From Aphrocallistes beatrix (Eukaryota; Porifera; Hexactinellida; Sceptrulophora; Aphrocallistidae), in NCBI GenBank assembly GCA_963281255.1, contig OY725496.1:4875723-4939722 (forward strand): a DNA stretch of 64,000 bases, written 5' to 3'. The notes under the pieces are model-generated. The model was not told the origin of the DNA. It saw only the letters and a list, made by a program, of their open reading frames with translations, and searched no databases. The number at the start of each line of letters is the position of its first letter. Within the stretch, counting starts at the first letter, position 1. A program made the position numbers and the translations under genes. Of the stretch, positions 24,901 through 33,915 are shown piece by piece.

Positions 24901-27900
24901 TTCACGGCGTCTTCGAAATTGAAGTCCGCTTTTATGTACACTTCCTTTACAATTTCCATCGAATGGATCTCTTCAATCGCCTCAAAGATTTTATCGACTT
25001 GAGCATCGAAGTCTGTCGGTAAGACCAGAGTTTTTCCAAGTGGTTTCTCTTCTTTGGGTTTGGAGGCCATCACCCTAGCTAATGAGTCAACTCAAATTCT
25101 CAAAATTCCATTCAAATATTCACAAATATATGCACATCGTCCTGTTGCTAGGTTAGCGCAGCCATGGAGTGTATTACGTCGACCAATCAAGTGTAATCTA
25201 ACAGTCCGATTCAGTTTACAGTTTTTCCATAAGGCTAGGGGGCAGTTCCCCCTCAGCTGAATACTACCCCCCCTCTGAAAATCTTGTGACGTGAGGATAA
25301 TTGAGATGACAACTATGAGGGATGTGTTGGAGCTGCACTAAAACATAGCAGGCAATCATTAAAAAGTCTTAAAATAGCATTTATTTGTGCTATTTTAAGA
25401 ATCGGATAGAGAATGGACATTGAATGATCAAATAAATTAGTCAAGAAGTGGGATAGTGAATTTGGACAGTAAAGAATCTTGAGTCAGAATTGAAACGGTT
25501 TAATTTGGAATTCCTTAAAGTATTAAATTTTCAGTAAAATGTTACGAAACGCTTAAAAATAACAAATCATTTACTCCAATCAGATTTCATGTTTGAGCTC
25601 ATCAGTACTTTGCACCGTAGAACTGATATCTGATTGGTCGAGTGTTAAAATAATATAATTGTAACGGTACGAATCTCTGCAATTCACAGTTCAAATTGAT
25701 CCTTAAAAAATAAAAAATCACAAATCTACAGCATATACAAAAAAACGATATTCTATGTTATACAAAAATATATAAACTCCAAATGATAGAACCATGGAGT
25801 TTACAATGCGGCCAGAAAATCGACTGTTTCTTCGTATTTCTTTCCGCACTCCACATACGCTTTAGTCGCCCTCTCTTTCGTTATAGCGTCATTGCCAACT
25901 TCTTCCAAGATGCTGTCTATCTCCTTCTTCTCCTTCTCAGTTAGTTCCACCTTTTTCCATTTCTCGGCGTCTTCACTGATCTCTTCCTCCAACTCTTTCG
26001 TCCGCAAGATCAGGAGTTTGTTCACGGCGTCTTCGAAATTAAAGTCCGCTTTTATGTACACTTCCTTTACAATATCCATCGAATGGATCTCTTCAATCGC
26101 CTCAAAGATTTGCTCGACTTGAGCATCGAAGTCTGTCGGTAAGACCAGAGTTTTTTCGAGCGGTTTCTCCTCGCGGACAATCTTCCTCTCGTGTGGCGGG
26201 AGTTTGGGCGCGTCCGCAGCTGGGGCTTCCTCCGGTTTGCGTTCCAAGGTCTTAGGGTCAAGAGCGGCCACTTCCACTCCCATCTGTTTCTCGGCGGGCG
26301 GGCGGGAAGGCTCGGGGAGGTATCCGGTCTCTTTCTGAACCCTCGCAGCTATGGCCTTGATGTCATGCTCTGGGATTATGTTCTTCTGGGACATGTCAAC
26401 TGAAAGGGAGAGATGGAATGTTGAATTAGTACGGAAATAGAACTACGTAGTTGAATTAGTACGGAAATAGAACTATAGAAGTCTGAAGAGCTATAGAACA
26501 AACTATAAATAGACACTCACCTCCCTGCTTCTCCCAGAAGTCGATGACCTCTTGTGGCACTTCGAGTGGCGCGTCTGGGTCCGGTTCTGGCCCCATGTCC
26601 AGGTAGTCCACATCGCTGGGTTTGGCTGTCTCCATGAATTTGTCGATGTCCCTCTCGTCCGTGAGGTTGATGTCGTCTATGGGCTCTGCTTCTTCTGGCC
26701 AATCAAGTTCGAACCCTTTTAACACCATGGCGTATCCGGCCTCAGATACCCTAAGGGGTGAAAGGAATGCTAGCAGAAATAAATTGAGAATTGTGCTAGA
26801 CATTCCCGACAATGAAAGTATTTCTTAATTATTTTGATCGTGAAACCATTTCTACTAAGTGCACAGACCGATTCCAGGAATTTGAGGTGTGAAATATAAT
26901 ATATACCTGTGGTACCGGAAACCGTGAAGTTTGTAGCAGATAGCTATCAGGTGCAAATCTACACACTCGAAGGCTCCCATAGACCAAACTTGGTAAACAT
27001 CGGAGCATTTTCGTTGACAGAATCCCGCGTACGGAAGGGAGGTACAACACCTCACTACACTAAGCTGTACCTGTACTCCTTGAGCATCTTCTTACTCCTC
27101 AGCACCACACCTCCGTACACGATCGCCATGGTGTCCAATGGGATGTCTTCCCCCTCGAATATTATCAACCGCAACACTTGCTTGAACTGCCAAAGCCTCA
27201 TACGGCGGTACACGACAAAGTCATACCAAGTATCCGCTGTGGTTGTTAGGGTGACGTAGAAGTGGAGGGGCCAGCCGTCTGGTCTTTCCTTCGTATCACG
27301 CCGCCGCTTCCTTGGCATTCTCCGGCAAAAAAAGCTACTATTTTTAGAACAATCTCAACCAATCAAATCGCAGGAAAGATTGGTGGGATCCAAACATAAA
27401 CAAACTAACTGCCACCTGCCTCTTCTTGTTCGAACAAAACGTAAACACGAATAAACAAATATCTATTTTGAGATATTTGAGATGGGACGTAGTTAATAAC
27501 TATTGCAAATCCAACTAAACATCTGATTGGTCAACTGATGATTACTCATAACCAAGGATTGCCCAATCAGAAGTTTGGTTGAGAATAAGAATCGCGTGAC
27601 GTGTCTACTGAAATAGATTTGTAAATAAATTACTTTAATCGAGTGCCCCTGATTGGCTCGTATCATGAGGCTGCCAGTCACGGGATGCGGTTTGATGGAG
27701 AATCTTTGCTTGTCGCTTGAGTCTACGGCACTTTTCACTTGTTCCAGGGAGTACCGCTTAAACTTGGGCAAAGCCATCATTTCATCGATTAATATATAAC
27801 CTCCTAAAAGACAGAATCCATAACAATAAATAAACAAACAAACAAACAAACAAACAAACAAACAAACAAACAAACAAACAAACAAACAAACAAACAAACA

Positions 27901-28798
27901 AGTGGTGCATTACCGGGTTGTGCCTTGAGACCTTCCTTCTCGAAGTTATGTCTGAGGAGAGAGCTCAGAGCTTTGGAGAGTTTCACTTCTTCGCTCTCCT
28001 AAACAAAACATAAATAATAAACAAATGCACTGTAATATTCAGCTTTCAGAGCTTCTGCCTGATTGGCTGTTGCTAGAGAGAAACGCAGATGCTAGGTTTG
28101 CTTTCACAGTACAGCGGCCAATCAGATTCCAGATAGGAATTGTAGGCGCTGAGCTGAGCTATATAAGATGGGAAATGCGATCTGGGACAGTCAATCTTCC
28201 ATCGCACAGTTCTAGACTACTCGGACCTGATACAAACTAGCTCTGTGATAAGACCAACTATTTGTATTAAAGGGAGTTTAGTCGACAGAGCCTACACTAA
28301 GTGGATCAGGTTTCTAGCGTATCAGATGAAGAGGAAAATCAAGTAGAAAAATATTACATTGGAAACATGGGATGATTGAGAAACCAAATTAGGCATACAG
28401 ATACAAAATAATTAGTTCACCAAAGGTTTGAATATCTAAGTAATTTTAACCTTTCGCGAGAAAGGTAACTAAGTGTACACCAATCAAATTTCAGACCAAA
28501 GTCAGAATGGTTTCCAATGGATAGATTCGAAGAGAACATATTTTGAGATAATGTATCTGTTTCGTTACAATACAGGTACGTAGATACGATTTAAAAGGGA
28601 GCTTGAATTTGACCCAGAATTGGGATAATATAAGAGAGGAGCCCAATAGGCGGCTTGACGGACACAAAGTGTCCACAAGACTTGTGAATAATAATATTGA
28701 AAGAGAGACACATAAAGACTAATCACAGTTACATTCCACAAAATCTAGATCTCTGGACTCACTGGATATCTGGACTTATGCTTGCCTCCTGTCGCCAT
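21329..28798 (-). CDS. TRPT1: tRNA 2'-phosphotransferase (KptA/TPT1 family)
   Basis: Seven exons on the minus strand: 28798-28763, 27998-27914, 27803-27634, 22344-22246, 22076-22004, 21912-21856, 21612-21329 (267 residues). Diagnostic pieces in order are VKLSKALSSLLRH, DKQRFSIKP, IRANQGHSIK, YPIVIHGTY, GLSRMGRNHIHFATGMPG, VISGMRSSC and FLSDNNVILCPGDEKGFLP. The enzyme removes the splice-junction 2'-phosphate from tRNA using NAD+; RANQGHS and the R-x3-HIH region are the known active-site elements. Phases agree at every junction, including the 5.3-kb intron 22345-27633, which contains three other minus-strand genes. The last ~55 residues after RKSG are not conserved, and an additional small intron there is possible. 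Confidence 0.85.
21918..21947. repeat. (AAC)n microsatellite
   Basis: Ten AAC units just upstream of exon 6 of the tRNA phosphotransferase gene. Confidence 0.95.
22368..22390. repeat. (AAAC)n microsatellite
   Basis: A short AAAC run at the 3' end of the large intron of the tRNA phosphotransferase gene. Confidence 0.85.
22643..23647 (-). CDS. RAD23: RAD23 ubiquitin receptor / nucleotide-excision-repair factor
   Basis: A single-exon ORF of 334 residues from ATG 23647. Domain order is the RAD23 order: ubiquitin-like domain at 1-75 (LDLKGKIQETLG, LIFKGKILPD), a Pro/Ala/Thr linker, UBA1 at about 125-165 (MIDNLMEMTGNSIPREHVKM), the XPC-binding STI1-like domain at about 200-250 (NPLQFLRSQPQF), and UBA2 at the C terminus (INRLKALGFPEHLVVQAYFA). 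It shuttles ubiquitinated proteins to the proteasome and stabilises XPC in DNA repair. It is GC-rich compared with its surroundings and has no intron, which would suit a retrocopy or simple intron loss. It lies wholly inside an intron of the tRNA phosphotransferase gene, on the same strand. Confidence 0.95.
   Translation of the reverse strand: MLTVTVKTVKQQTVKVEVEPSATVLDLKGKIQETLGTDFQAEWQKLIFKGKILPDTSIVGEIGLTDGGFVVVMVSKPKVAPAPAPAPVEPPPVAPAPSTQPTQPVPAPPTAPEGASGASQSTDQMIDNLMEMTGNSIPREHVKMVLARAQNNPVVAGAILAGGMEDLAAEPPQVEGTVPSGSVGGQPSEMAQATENPLQFLRSQPQFMQLRNLLHSNPDALPLVLSQIQQSNPELYGLINSNRTAFMELMNDPATGTAGGTSGGLGGTTSGTGPPTGPPGTGSAPSVSVTPTEMEAINRLKALGFPEHLVVQAYFACDKNEEMAANFLLSETDN
23690..23815 (-). 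promoter_or_regulatory. RAD23 upstream region, duplicated at 25105-25235
   Basis: Shared blocks include TATTCACAAATATATGCA, CCTGTTGCTAGG, CAGCCATGGAGTGTATTACG, ACCAATCAAGTG and TTTCCATAAGGCTAG. It has a CCAAT box and a TTACGTCG CRE-like site but no clear TATA box. A promoter role is inferred from its position immediately upstream of the RAD23 start. Confidence 0.6.
24030..24260. mobile_element. Degraded hAT-like transposon ends
   Basis: 24033-24118 in reverse reads CAGGGCTGTCCAACTATAT then GGCGGGCCGCAA. 24120-24260 reads CTTTCAACCTTTTTGGGC then GTGGACCCC. Both styles are typical of eroded non-autonomous hAT termini. There is no coding sequence and the limits are approximate. Confidence 0.5.
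24681..25070 (-). CDS. Chimeric partial copy of the ubiquitin-like-domain gene
   Basis: An ORF of 129 residues from ATG 25070, beginning MASKPKEEKPLGKT. From KPL onward it is nearly identical to the C-terminal 124 residues of the gene at 25801-27318 (LVLPTDFDAQV, IKADFNFEDAVNKLLI). Homology continues about 110 bases past the stop codon. The N-terminal ubiquitin-like half is missing. Upstream, 25105-25235 is a copy of the RAD23 promoter, and MASKPK resembles MVSKPK at the end of the RAD23 ubiquitin-like domain. It therefore looks like a new gene made from RAD23 5' sequence and a tail of the neighbouring gene. Whether it is expressed is unknown; with no breaks in the frame it could be. Confidence 0.7.
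   Translation of the reverse strand: MASKPKEEKPLGKTLVLPTDFDAQVDKIFEAIEEIHSMEIVKEVYIKADFNFEDAVNKLLILRTKELEEEISEDAEKWRKVELTEKEKKEIDSILEEVGNDAITKETATKVYVECGKIYEELVDYLAAL
25105..25235 (-). promoter_or_regulatory. Second copy of the RAD23 promoter
   Basis: Near-identical to 23690-23815, including the CCAAT box and CAGCCATGGAGTGTATTACG. It sits 35 bases upstream of the chimeric ORF and is presumed to drive it. Confidence 0.6.
25236..25800. other. Spacer without recognised gene
   Basis: The last ~110 bases match the 3' flank of the chimeric gene (24565-24680). The rest shows no ORF. Confidence 0.5.
25801..27318 (-). CDS. Ubiquitin-like-domain protein with C-terminal helical region, family not recognised
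   Basis: Three exons: 27318-27071, 26750-26521, 26399-25801 (358 residues), phases 2 and 1 matching at both joins. After a basic start (MPRKRRRDTKE) the N terminus reads like a ubiquitin fold: FKQVLRL, IVYGGVVLRSKKMLKEYRV, then GYAMVLKG, equivalent to the ubiquitin segment around LIFAGKQLEDGRTLSDYN. An acidic linker follows (DVDYLDMGPEPDPD), then charged helices (LEEEISEDAEKWKKVELTEK). I do not recognise the full-length protein. The intron 26751-27070 is also open in two frames, so an alternative start with a hydrophobic leader at 26803 cannot be excluded. It lies inside the large intron of the tRNA phosphotransferase gene. Confidence 0.65.
27832..27901. repeat. (AAAC)n microsatellite
   Basis: About 17 units in intron 2 of the tRNA phosphotransferase gene. 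The Val-Cys-Leu-Phe frames across it are not genes. Confidence 0.95.
28057..28170 (+). promoter_or_regulatory. Possible promoter (two CCAAT boxes and a TATA box)
   Basis: TGATTGGC at 28059, GGCCAATCAG at 28118 and GCTATATAAG at 28158 are spaced like a plus-strand core promoter. No plus-strand coding sequence follows, and the site is in intron 1 of the minus-strand tRNA phosphotransferase gene. It could drive a non-coding transcript or be chance, as CCAATCA is very common here. Confidence 0.3.
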
Positions 28799-29243
28799 TC
28801 CAATTCTCAACTGAACTCGAATCTAATTTAAACTCTAAATTCTAAGAAATAATGTGTTAAGTGTCAAAATTCCAACACAAAAATTCTAGGAAGCAGGAGG
28901 CACTGGTGTTATGATAAAATAGGATTTTTACCTATTTGTAAAACTCCCATTTTTTCCTTTAAAAAGTGGTCAGGTTGAAACCAGTCCAATTGTACTGGTG
29001 GCTACGGCTCTTCATAGAATCAGAAAATCTAGGTTAAGCATTGCAAAATGAGAATCGAGGAAATGTAAGTAAGTGGACGCCCGTGGGGCGGCTGCGAGCG
29101 AAAGTAAGCGAATTTCGCTCGCGATGAATAATCGCAAACAAGAAAGCTACGATACTCTAGTAGAAAATAAAAATAGTAAATAATAGATAAGTGAGAAAAG
29201 TTTAGGATGGAATAGAAAAATTAGTGGCAGTGGTTTGGCTTGA
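28799..29243. other. Spacer without recognised gene
   Basis: Between the 5' end of the tRNA phosphotransferase gene and the first 3CxxC gene. It contains a short GC-rich palindromic patch near 29090-29130 (GCGAGCGAAAGT and TTTCGCTCGC) and no ORF. Confidence 0.5.
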
Positions 29244-30968
29244 TTAGCTCTTCTTAAACCTGATTGGGTAATAAGGCATAGCCCGAAATGCGTCTGAAAG
29301 ATCACTTGAACCGCGATTTAGGTCATCACTTCTGGGTTCTCTTCCACTCTTAGAAATCACATCTGCCGTTTTGTCGTCAGTTTTCGGTCGGCTTTCATCA
29401 AGAAATTTTGTTGTGCCATAACCATAGTTCATACCTAAGTTTCTGTCACTTGGAACTGTTCGGGTAAGGCCAGAGCTTTTCGATCGGTTTTCATTGGGTA
29501 TCGCATTCTGGTAAAAGCTATGAAATTCTGTTCGGCTTTGACCATACTTCAGAGGTGTGTTTCTGTCGGTTGGTACTTTTCGGGTAAGATCAGAGCTTTT
29601 CGGACGAATTTCATCAGCTTTCACAGTTTGGCGGGGTTTATAATAAATTGGTCCATTTACATCAGCGAATGCCTTTCTGTCAAGGCCAGAGCCTATTGGT
29701 CGGCTTTCTCCAGATGTCACACATCGAATAAAACTATCATCTTTTTTTGGGCGACTGTCATCAGCTGGTACTCTTCGGTTATGTTCAGAACTCTTTGGTC
29801 GGATTGCATCAATTATCTCTGTTTGGTTAAGTTTACAGTTTACGGGGAGATTTTCCTCAGCGAAGACTTTTCGACTCTGGTCCAGAACCTTCGATTGACT
29901 TCCTTTAGGTTTCGCATTCTCGCTAAAGCCAAGATATTTCGAGCGTCCTTCGTCAGATATCACACTGCGATTACAAATATGGACTTTCTGACTTACATCA
30001 GTTTGTCCGTGTTCATAACTTACGGGTCGGTTTTCTTTAGCGACCACATTTCGACTATGGCCCTTAGCCGGTTGGCTTCGGACAGGAAGTACGCTTTGGC
30101 TTTGGCCAGAACTTTTCGGTCGGATTACATCAGGTTTCTCTGTTTGGTAAAGTCTACAAATTAAGGGTCGATTTTCGTCAGCGACTTTTCGACTAAAACC
30201 CAGATCTTTCGATTGACTTTTGTCGACGAATACCATTCGGCAATGGTCAGAGCTTTTCGGTCGCTCATCAGGTGTCATATTTCGCGTAGGCCCAGAACTT
30301 ATTAGTCGACTTTTAGTTTGTATAAGGCCAGAGCTCATTGGCCGATTTGGATAATTTTGGGTATTTATAAGGTCAAGTACCTCTTGGCATGCATCCACTA
30401 AATCACTCCTTTCCTTTACATCCCATTTCCCCTTAGCGATTTCTAACCCCGGCCGAAATTCTCTACGTTCCTTCTCGTCCAGGGTATACCACACTGCATC
30501 GTACAGATTCCTAATGAAACTAGGTTCAAGGATGATATTGTAGTGGAAGAGTTGGTACTGTTTCTTGTAGCATTGGTCGAATATAGTGAAACCTGATTGA
30601 TATCGGAGATTATTAATATTTAAATGGCCACCAGTGGAGCAATTGTGTCCGAGTTCTTGACACTTTTCACACAATTCAGTTATGTGAGATCTACCTACTT
30701 CTGTATCAGCTGATTGCTCCAAATGGTACACTTTGATTGGCCACGAGTGTATATTGCATTTCTTGCACCCTTGAGTGTATCCTTGCCAGGTGTTACTGGA
30801 GTTCCACCGAGCGCCACACCCTGAGCACTCAAAGTGTCCGTAGAACCTCTTCGAATCAGATCCACGACACTTCTTCTTTTCGAGGTAACCCGACACTATT
30901 TCTGCGCCACAACCAAACGGGATTTTGTAGAATATTGGAATGAGTTCAGGATCTGTACTACTAGCCAT
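29244..30968 (-). CDS. 3CxxC-type zinc-finger protein Z1 with long repetitive tail
   Basis: A single-exon ORF of 574 residues from ATG 30968. The N-terminal domain has the three CxxC pairs that name the family: CSGC (48-51), CKKC (68-71) and CEKC (100-103), with a further Cys at 110 and the signature TWQGYTQGC. This zinc domain (zf-3CxxC) is found in vertebrate ZAR1 and receptor-transporting proteins. Residues about 210-560 are a Ser/Arg/Lys-rich tail of irregular repeats around IRPKSS and RKVxxDxN. There is no signal peptide and no membrane anchor, either in the ORF or just past its stop. First of six related minus-strand loci up to 46226. Role unknown; RNA binding (ZAR1-like) or receptor chaperoning (RTP-like) are the family precedents. 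Confidence 0.85.
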   Translation of the reverse strand: MASSTDPELIPIFYKIPFGCGAEIVSGYLEKKKCRGSDSKRFYGHFECSGCGARWNSSNTWQGYTQGCKKCNIHSWPIKVYHLEQSADTEVGRSHITELCEKCQELGHNCSTGGHLNINNLRYQSGFTIFDQCYKKQYQLFHYNIILEPSFIRNLYDAVWYTLDEKERREFRPGLEIAKGKWDVKERSDLVDACQEVLDLINTQNYPNRPMSSGLIQTKSRLISSGPTRNMTPDERPKSSDHCRMVFVDKSQSKDLGFSRKVADENRPLICRLYQTEKPDVIRPKSSGQSQSVLPVRSQPAKGHSRNVVAKENRPVSYEHGQTDVSQKVHICNRSVISDEGRSKYLGFSENAKPKGSQSKVLDQSRKVFAEENLPVNCKLNQTEIIDAIRPKSSEHNRRVPADDSRPKKDDSFIRCVTSGESRPIGSGLDRKAFADVNGPIYYKPRQTVKADEIRPKSSDLTRKVPTDRNTPLKYGQSRTEFHSFYQNAIPNENRSKSSGLTRTVPSDRNLGMNYGYGTTKFLDESRPKTDDKTADVISKSGREPRSDDLNRGSSDLSDAFRAMPYYPIRFKKS

Positions 30969-31472
30969 CCTGGGATAGACATATATATAATAAAGCCTCC
31001 TAGCTTCCTACTATCCCTCACACCACAAATATATGTGCTAGGACATTCGTATCATTCTTACACAAAATCGAAAATGCTCCATCATCACTAATGAAGTGTT
31101 AGTTCAGGCAATTTACAGTGGAAACCACTTACTCTCTATGCCTCAGGATTATAAATTTTTGCCTCATTATTCGTCTCCAGGGTCTGTCGTAAGCAACAAT
31201 AAGCTCCGGCGTCTGATGGACTGAAACAAACGCGGTTGTAATTTATATAATAAAATAGAATAATGCAAGACGGCATATATTATGTAAATACAAACTAAAC
31301 ATCACTTCAGACAATAATTAAACTGCATACTAAGTAACAAAAATTTATGAAATTAAATTGTAAAGGTTAAAGTCAAAACGAGGGAGGGAAATAGAAAAGG
31401 ATTTATAGAATACTGTTTCGATCTAATAGAGAAAGAGACTGGAGAATAAAAGTATATAATATCCTTAAATAG
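30969..31472. other. Spacer without recognised gene
   Basis: Between Z1 and Z2. AT-rich, presumably the Z1 promoter and Z2 3' UTR. No repeat or ORF of note. Confidence 0.5.
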
Positions 31473-31574
31473 CTAGTGCTTGGCAAGAAAAGCACCCATC
31501 AAGCATATCGTTCCTAATAACATTCCTCCAAACGCTAGTTGACTTGAGGAAGGTAGAGAATCCTCAGTCGTGTT
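31473..31574 (-). other. In-frame membrane-anchor extension beyond the Z2 stop codon
   Basis: Directly after the TAA at 31575-31577 the same frame continues for 33 codons to a TAG at 31473-31475. It encodes a polar stretch (NTTEDSLPSSSQ) and a hydrophobic segment (LAFGGMLLGTICLMGAFLA) followed by KH. This is the position and type of the C-terminal anchor that gene Z3 retains. It is either lost by a recent nonsense change or added by stop-codon readthrough. Confidence 0.7.
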
Positions 31575-33587
31575 TTAAACATTTATTGCTGAGTCGTTTT
31601 CAGCATTCTCCGACGGAATGTTAGAAGTATTGCTTGTTGAGAGATCTTGAGATGCTGTTTGGACATTTGAGATATTTCCTGTTGAACGATCTTGAGGTAT
31701 TGTAGGGACATATGTGGTAGTTCTCGTTGGAGGATTTTGAGGTATTGTGGGGACATATGGGGTAGTTCTCGTTGGAGGATTTTGAGACCTCGTGGAGACA
31801 CATGGGGTAGTTTTCGTAGGGGGATCTTGAGATCTCGTGGAGACACATGGGGTAGTTCTCGTAGGGGGATCTTGAGATCTTGTGGGGACGCTTGGAGTAG
31901 TTCTCGTTGGAGGATCTTGAGATCTTGTGGGGACGCTTGGGGTAGTTCTTGTTTGAGGATCTTGAGATATTTCTGGGAAGTTGGGGATATCTCTCTCACG
32001 GAGATTTTGAGGTGATCTTGTAGGAATGTTGGGCATATTTCGTGCAGGATTTGAATTCACATTAACCAAGGCTTGGCTATAGGACATATCAGATATGTTA
32101 CAAGGTGCTGCTCTAGAGGTTCTCGGTTCTTCCTCTGAATCTGTTGAACTCAATCTCGCTGGCCTTCTTTCAGTCGGCGCATCGATGACTCGAATCAAAT
32201 CTTCGCATGCTCTTACCTGGTCGTTTCTACGAGTTGTTTTCCATTTGTTTAGTGCAGTTTTCAAGCCAGAGCTAAACTCTCTTTTATCACTCCTGTCCAA
32301 TACTTCCCAGAGAGAGTCATAAAGCCCTCGAATGAACTTAGGTTCGAGAATAATATTGTAACTATTAAGTTCAAATTGTTTATTGAAACAAGGATCAAAT
32401 TTATTCGTTCGAGTCATGCTACGACCTCCAGGATGTGTCTCCTGACAATTGTGTCTCAGTCTCTGACATTTCTCACACAGATCTTGTCTATGTGGTTCTG
32501 TTATAGTCGAATCGTTACTTTGTTCCAGATGGTACACCTTTTCTGGCCAATTTTTCAGGTAACATTCACTACATTCCTGTCTGTATCCCTGCCATGTGTG
32601 CCCAGAAGGCCAATTATGGTCACAATCTTCACACCTAAAGTGTCCATAAAACCTTTTTCCGTTATCAACGTACTTCTTCTCCAGGTACCCTGACACTATT
32701 TCATTCTGAACACCGAATGGAATCCTGTAGTATATTGGAATGAGGTTGGTGGTGTTAACTGATCTGCTGGCCGTATACGACACTGTGGGGTTAATTAGTT
32801 GTGGGGTTGAGTCTTCATCTCGGTGGTTACTTTTCGTCACGGGGATTTTAACAGGAGGCACAGTGCTGAACTCATCGAAGTCGTCGTTCAGAGGAACGTA
32901 AGAAGTATGTGATGTTCCAGGGTCCGTTGGACTTAAAGACCTGTTGCTAAAAGCGCTGCGTTTTCGAGTTCGTGATTCTCTCTGGCTTGCGTCTTCAATT
33001 TGCCAGAGTAAATCCTCACACGCCGTTATCTGCTCGTCTTCTCCTTTTATCTTCCAATTCTTTAGAGCAAATTTTAGTGCATCTTTAAATTCACTTCTAT
33101 CGCTTGTATCCAAATCATCCCACAGAGAATCATAGAGATCTTGAATGAATTGAGGTTCTAGGAGAATGTCGTATCTCTCAAGCTCGAATTGTTTATTGAA
33201 GCATTGATCGAATTTATTATTTCGACCCGATCCAAAGCCGCTAAACCCATGTGTCTCCTGGCAATTGTATCCCAGTCTCTGGCATTTCTCACACAAATCT
33301 TGTCGATGTGGTTCTTCACTAATCAAACCAGCGCTCTGTTCCAGATGGTACACTTCTTCTGGCCAATTTTTAAGGGAACATTGATCACATTCCTGTCTGT
33401 ATCCCTCCCATGTGTGTCCAGAACGCCACTCATGGTCACAATCTTCACACCAAAAGTATCCATAAAATCTTTTTCCATCATCAACGGGCTCTTTTTCCAG
33501 GTACCCTGACACTATTTCATTCTTAACACCGAAAGGAATCCTGTAGTAGATTGGAATGAGGTCGGTGGTGTCAAATCTGCTGGCCAT
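31575..33587 (-). CDS. 3CxxC-type zinc-finger protein Z2 with two domains
   Basis: A single-exon ORF of 670 residues from ATG 33587; a GTG three codons upstream is less likely. Two complete 3CxxC domains lie in tandem, about residues 5-170 and 265-430. Each begins LIPIYYRIPFGV and carries CEDC, an ExC-x2-C pair (CDQC or CSEC) and PHRQDLCEKCQRL. The PHRQDLC motif is shared with ZAR1 proteins. The tail from about 520 holds eight Pro/Thr-rich repeats of about 15 residues (SQDPPTRTTPSVPTR). The first domain is closest to Z3, so the gene probably arose by tandem fusion of Z3-like copies. An in-frame membrane anchor follows the stop codon. Confidence 0.85.
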   Translation of the reverse strand: MASRFDTTDLIPIYYRIPFGVKNEIVSGYLEKEPVDDGKRFYGYFWCEDCDHEWRSGHTWEGYRQECDQCSLKNWPEEVYHLEQSAGLISEEPHRQDLCEKCQRLGYNCQETHGFSGFGSGRNNKFDQCFNKQFELERYDILLEPQFIQDLYDSLWDDLDTSDRSEFKDALKFALKNWKIKGEDEQITACEDLLWQIEDASQRESRTRKRSAFSNRSLSPTDPGTSHTSYVPLNDDFDEFSTVPPVKIPVTKSNHRDEDSTPQLINPTVSYTASRSVNTTNLIPIYYRIPFGVQNEIVSGYLEKKYVDNGKRFYGHFRCEDCDHNWPSGHTWQGYRQECSECYLKNWPEKVYHLEQSNDSTITEPHRQDLCEKCQRLRHNCQETHPGGRSMTRTNKFDPCFNKQFELNSYNIILEPKFIRGLYDSLWEVLDRSDKREFSSGLKTALNKWKTTRRNDQVRACEDLIRVIDAPTERRPARLSSTDSEEEPRTSRAAPCNISDMSYSQALVNVNSNPARNMPNIPTRSPQNLRERDIPNFPEISQDPQTRTTPSVPTRSQDPPTRTTPSVPTRSQDPPTRTTPCVSTRSQDPPTKTTPCVSTRSQNPPTRTTPYVPTIPQNPPTRTTTYVPTIPQDRSTGNISNVQTASQDLSTSNTSNIPSENAENDSAINV

Positions 33588-33680
33588 ATATGACACTAAT
33601 TCACACCTACATATACACGGATATCATACAGTAAGGAGAATAAGGCTAGGAATGGCTATCAGACATAAATGAAATCTCAC

Positions 33681-33833
33681 CAGTCAACTCTGGTTAATCG
33701 GGACAAGTCTTCAGGAATGGAATGGTTCCCATACATAGAAGCTAATACTAAATTTCATTGGATAATTGGGAACTCCGCTTAATCGGGATTAAATATTCTG
33801 GACCAAAGTGTCCCGATTAAGCGGAGTCACCTG
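33681..33833. mobile_element. MITE, Tc1/pogo-like, AAGCGGAGT family
   Basis: Terminal inverted repeats CAGTCAACTCTGGTTAATCG on the left and CAGGTGACTCCGCTTAATCG on the reversed right, 153 bases, no coding capacity. It is related to the elements at 34440 and 43321. Confidence 0.75.
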
Positions 33834-33915
33834 TACATTAAAACTCGATGTTTGGGGTTTTTGGTATTTTGTATTTGTTTTTTTGTGCAAGTTGATTGAA
33901 GAATTGTAAAATTTG

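Noticed and set aside
26829-27259. Open frames on both strands in 26829-27259
   Set aside because: They fall in the intron between two exons of the ubiquitin-like-domain gene whose phases fit. No domain or conserved pattern was recognised.
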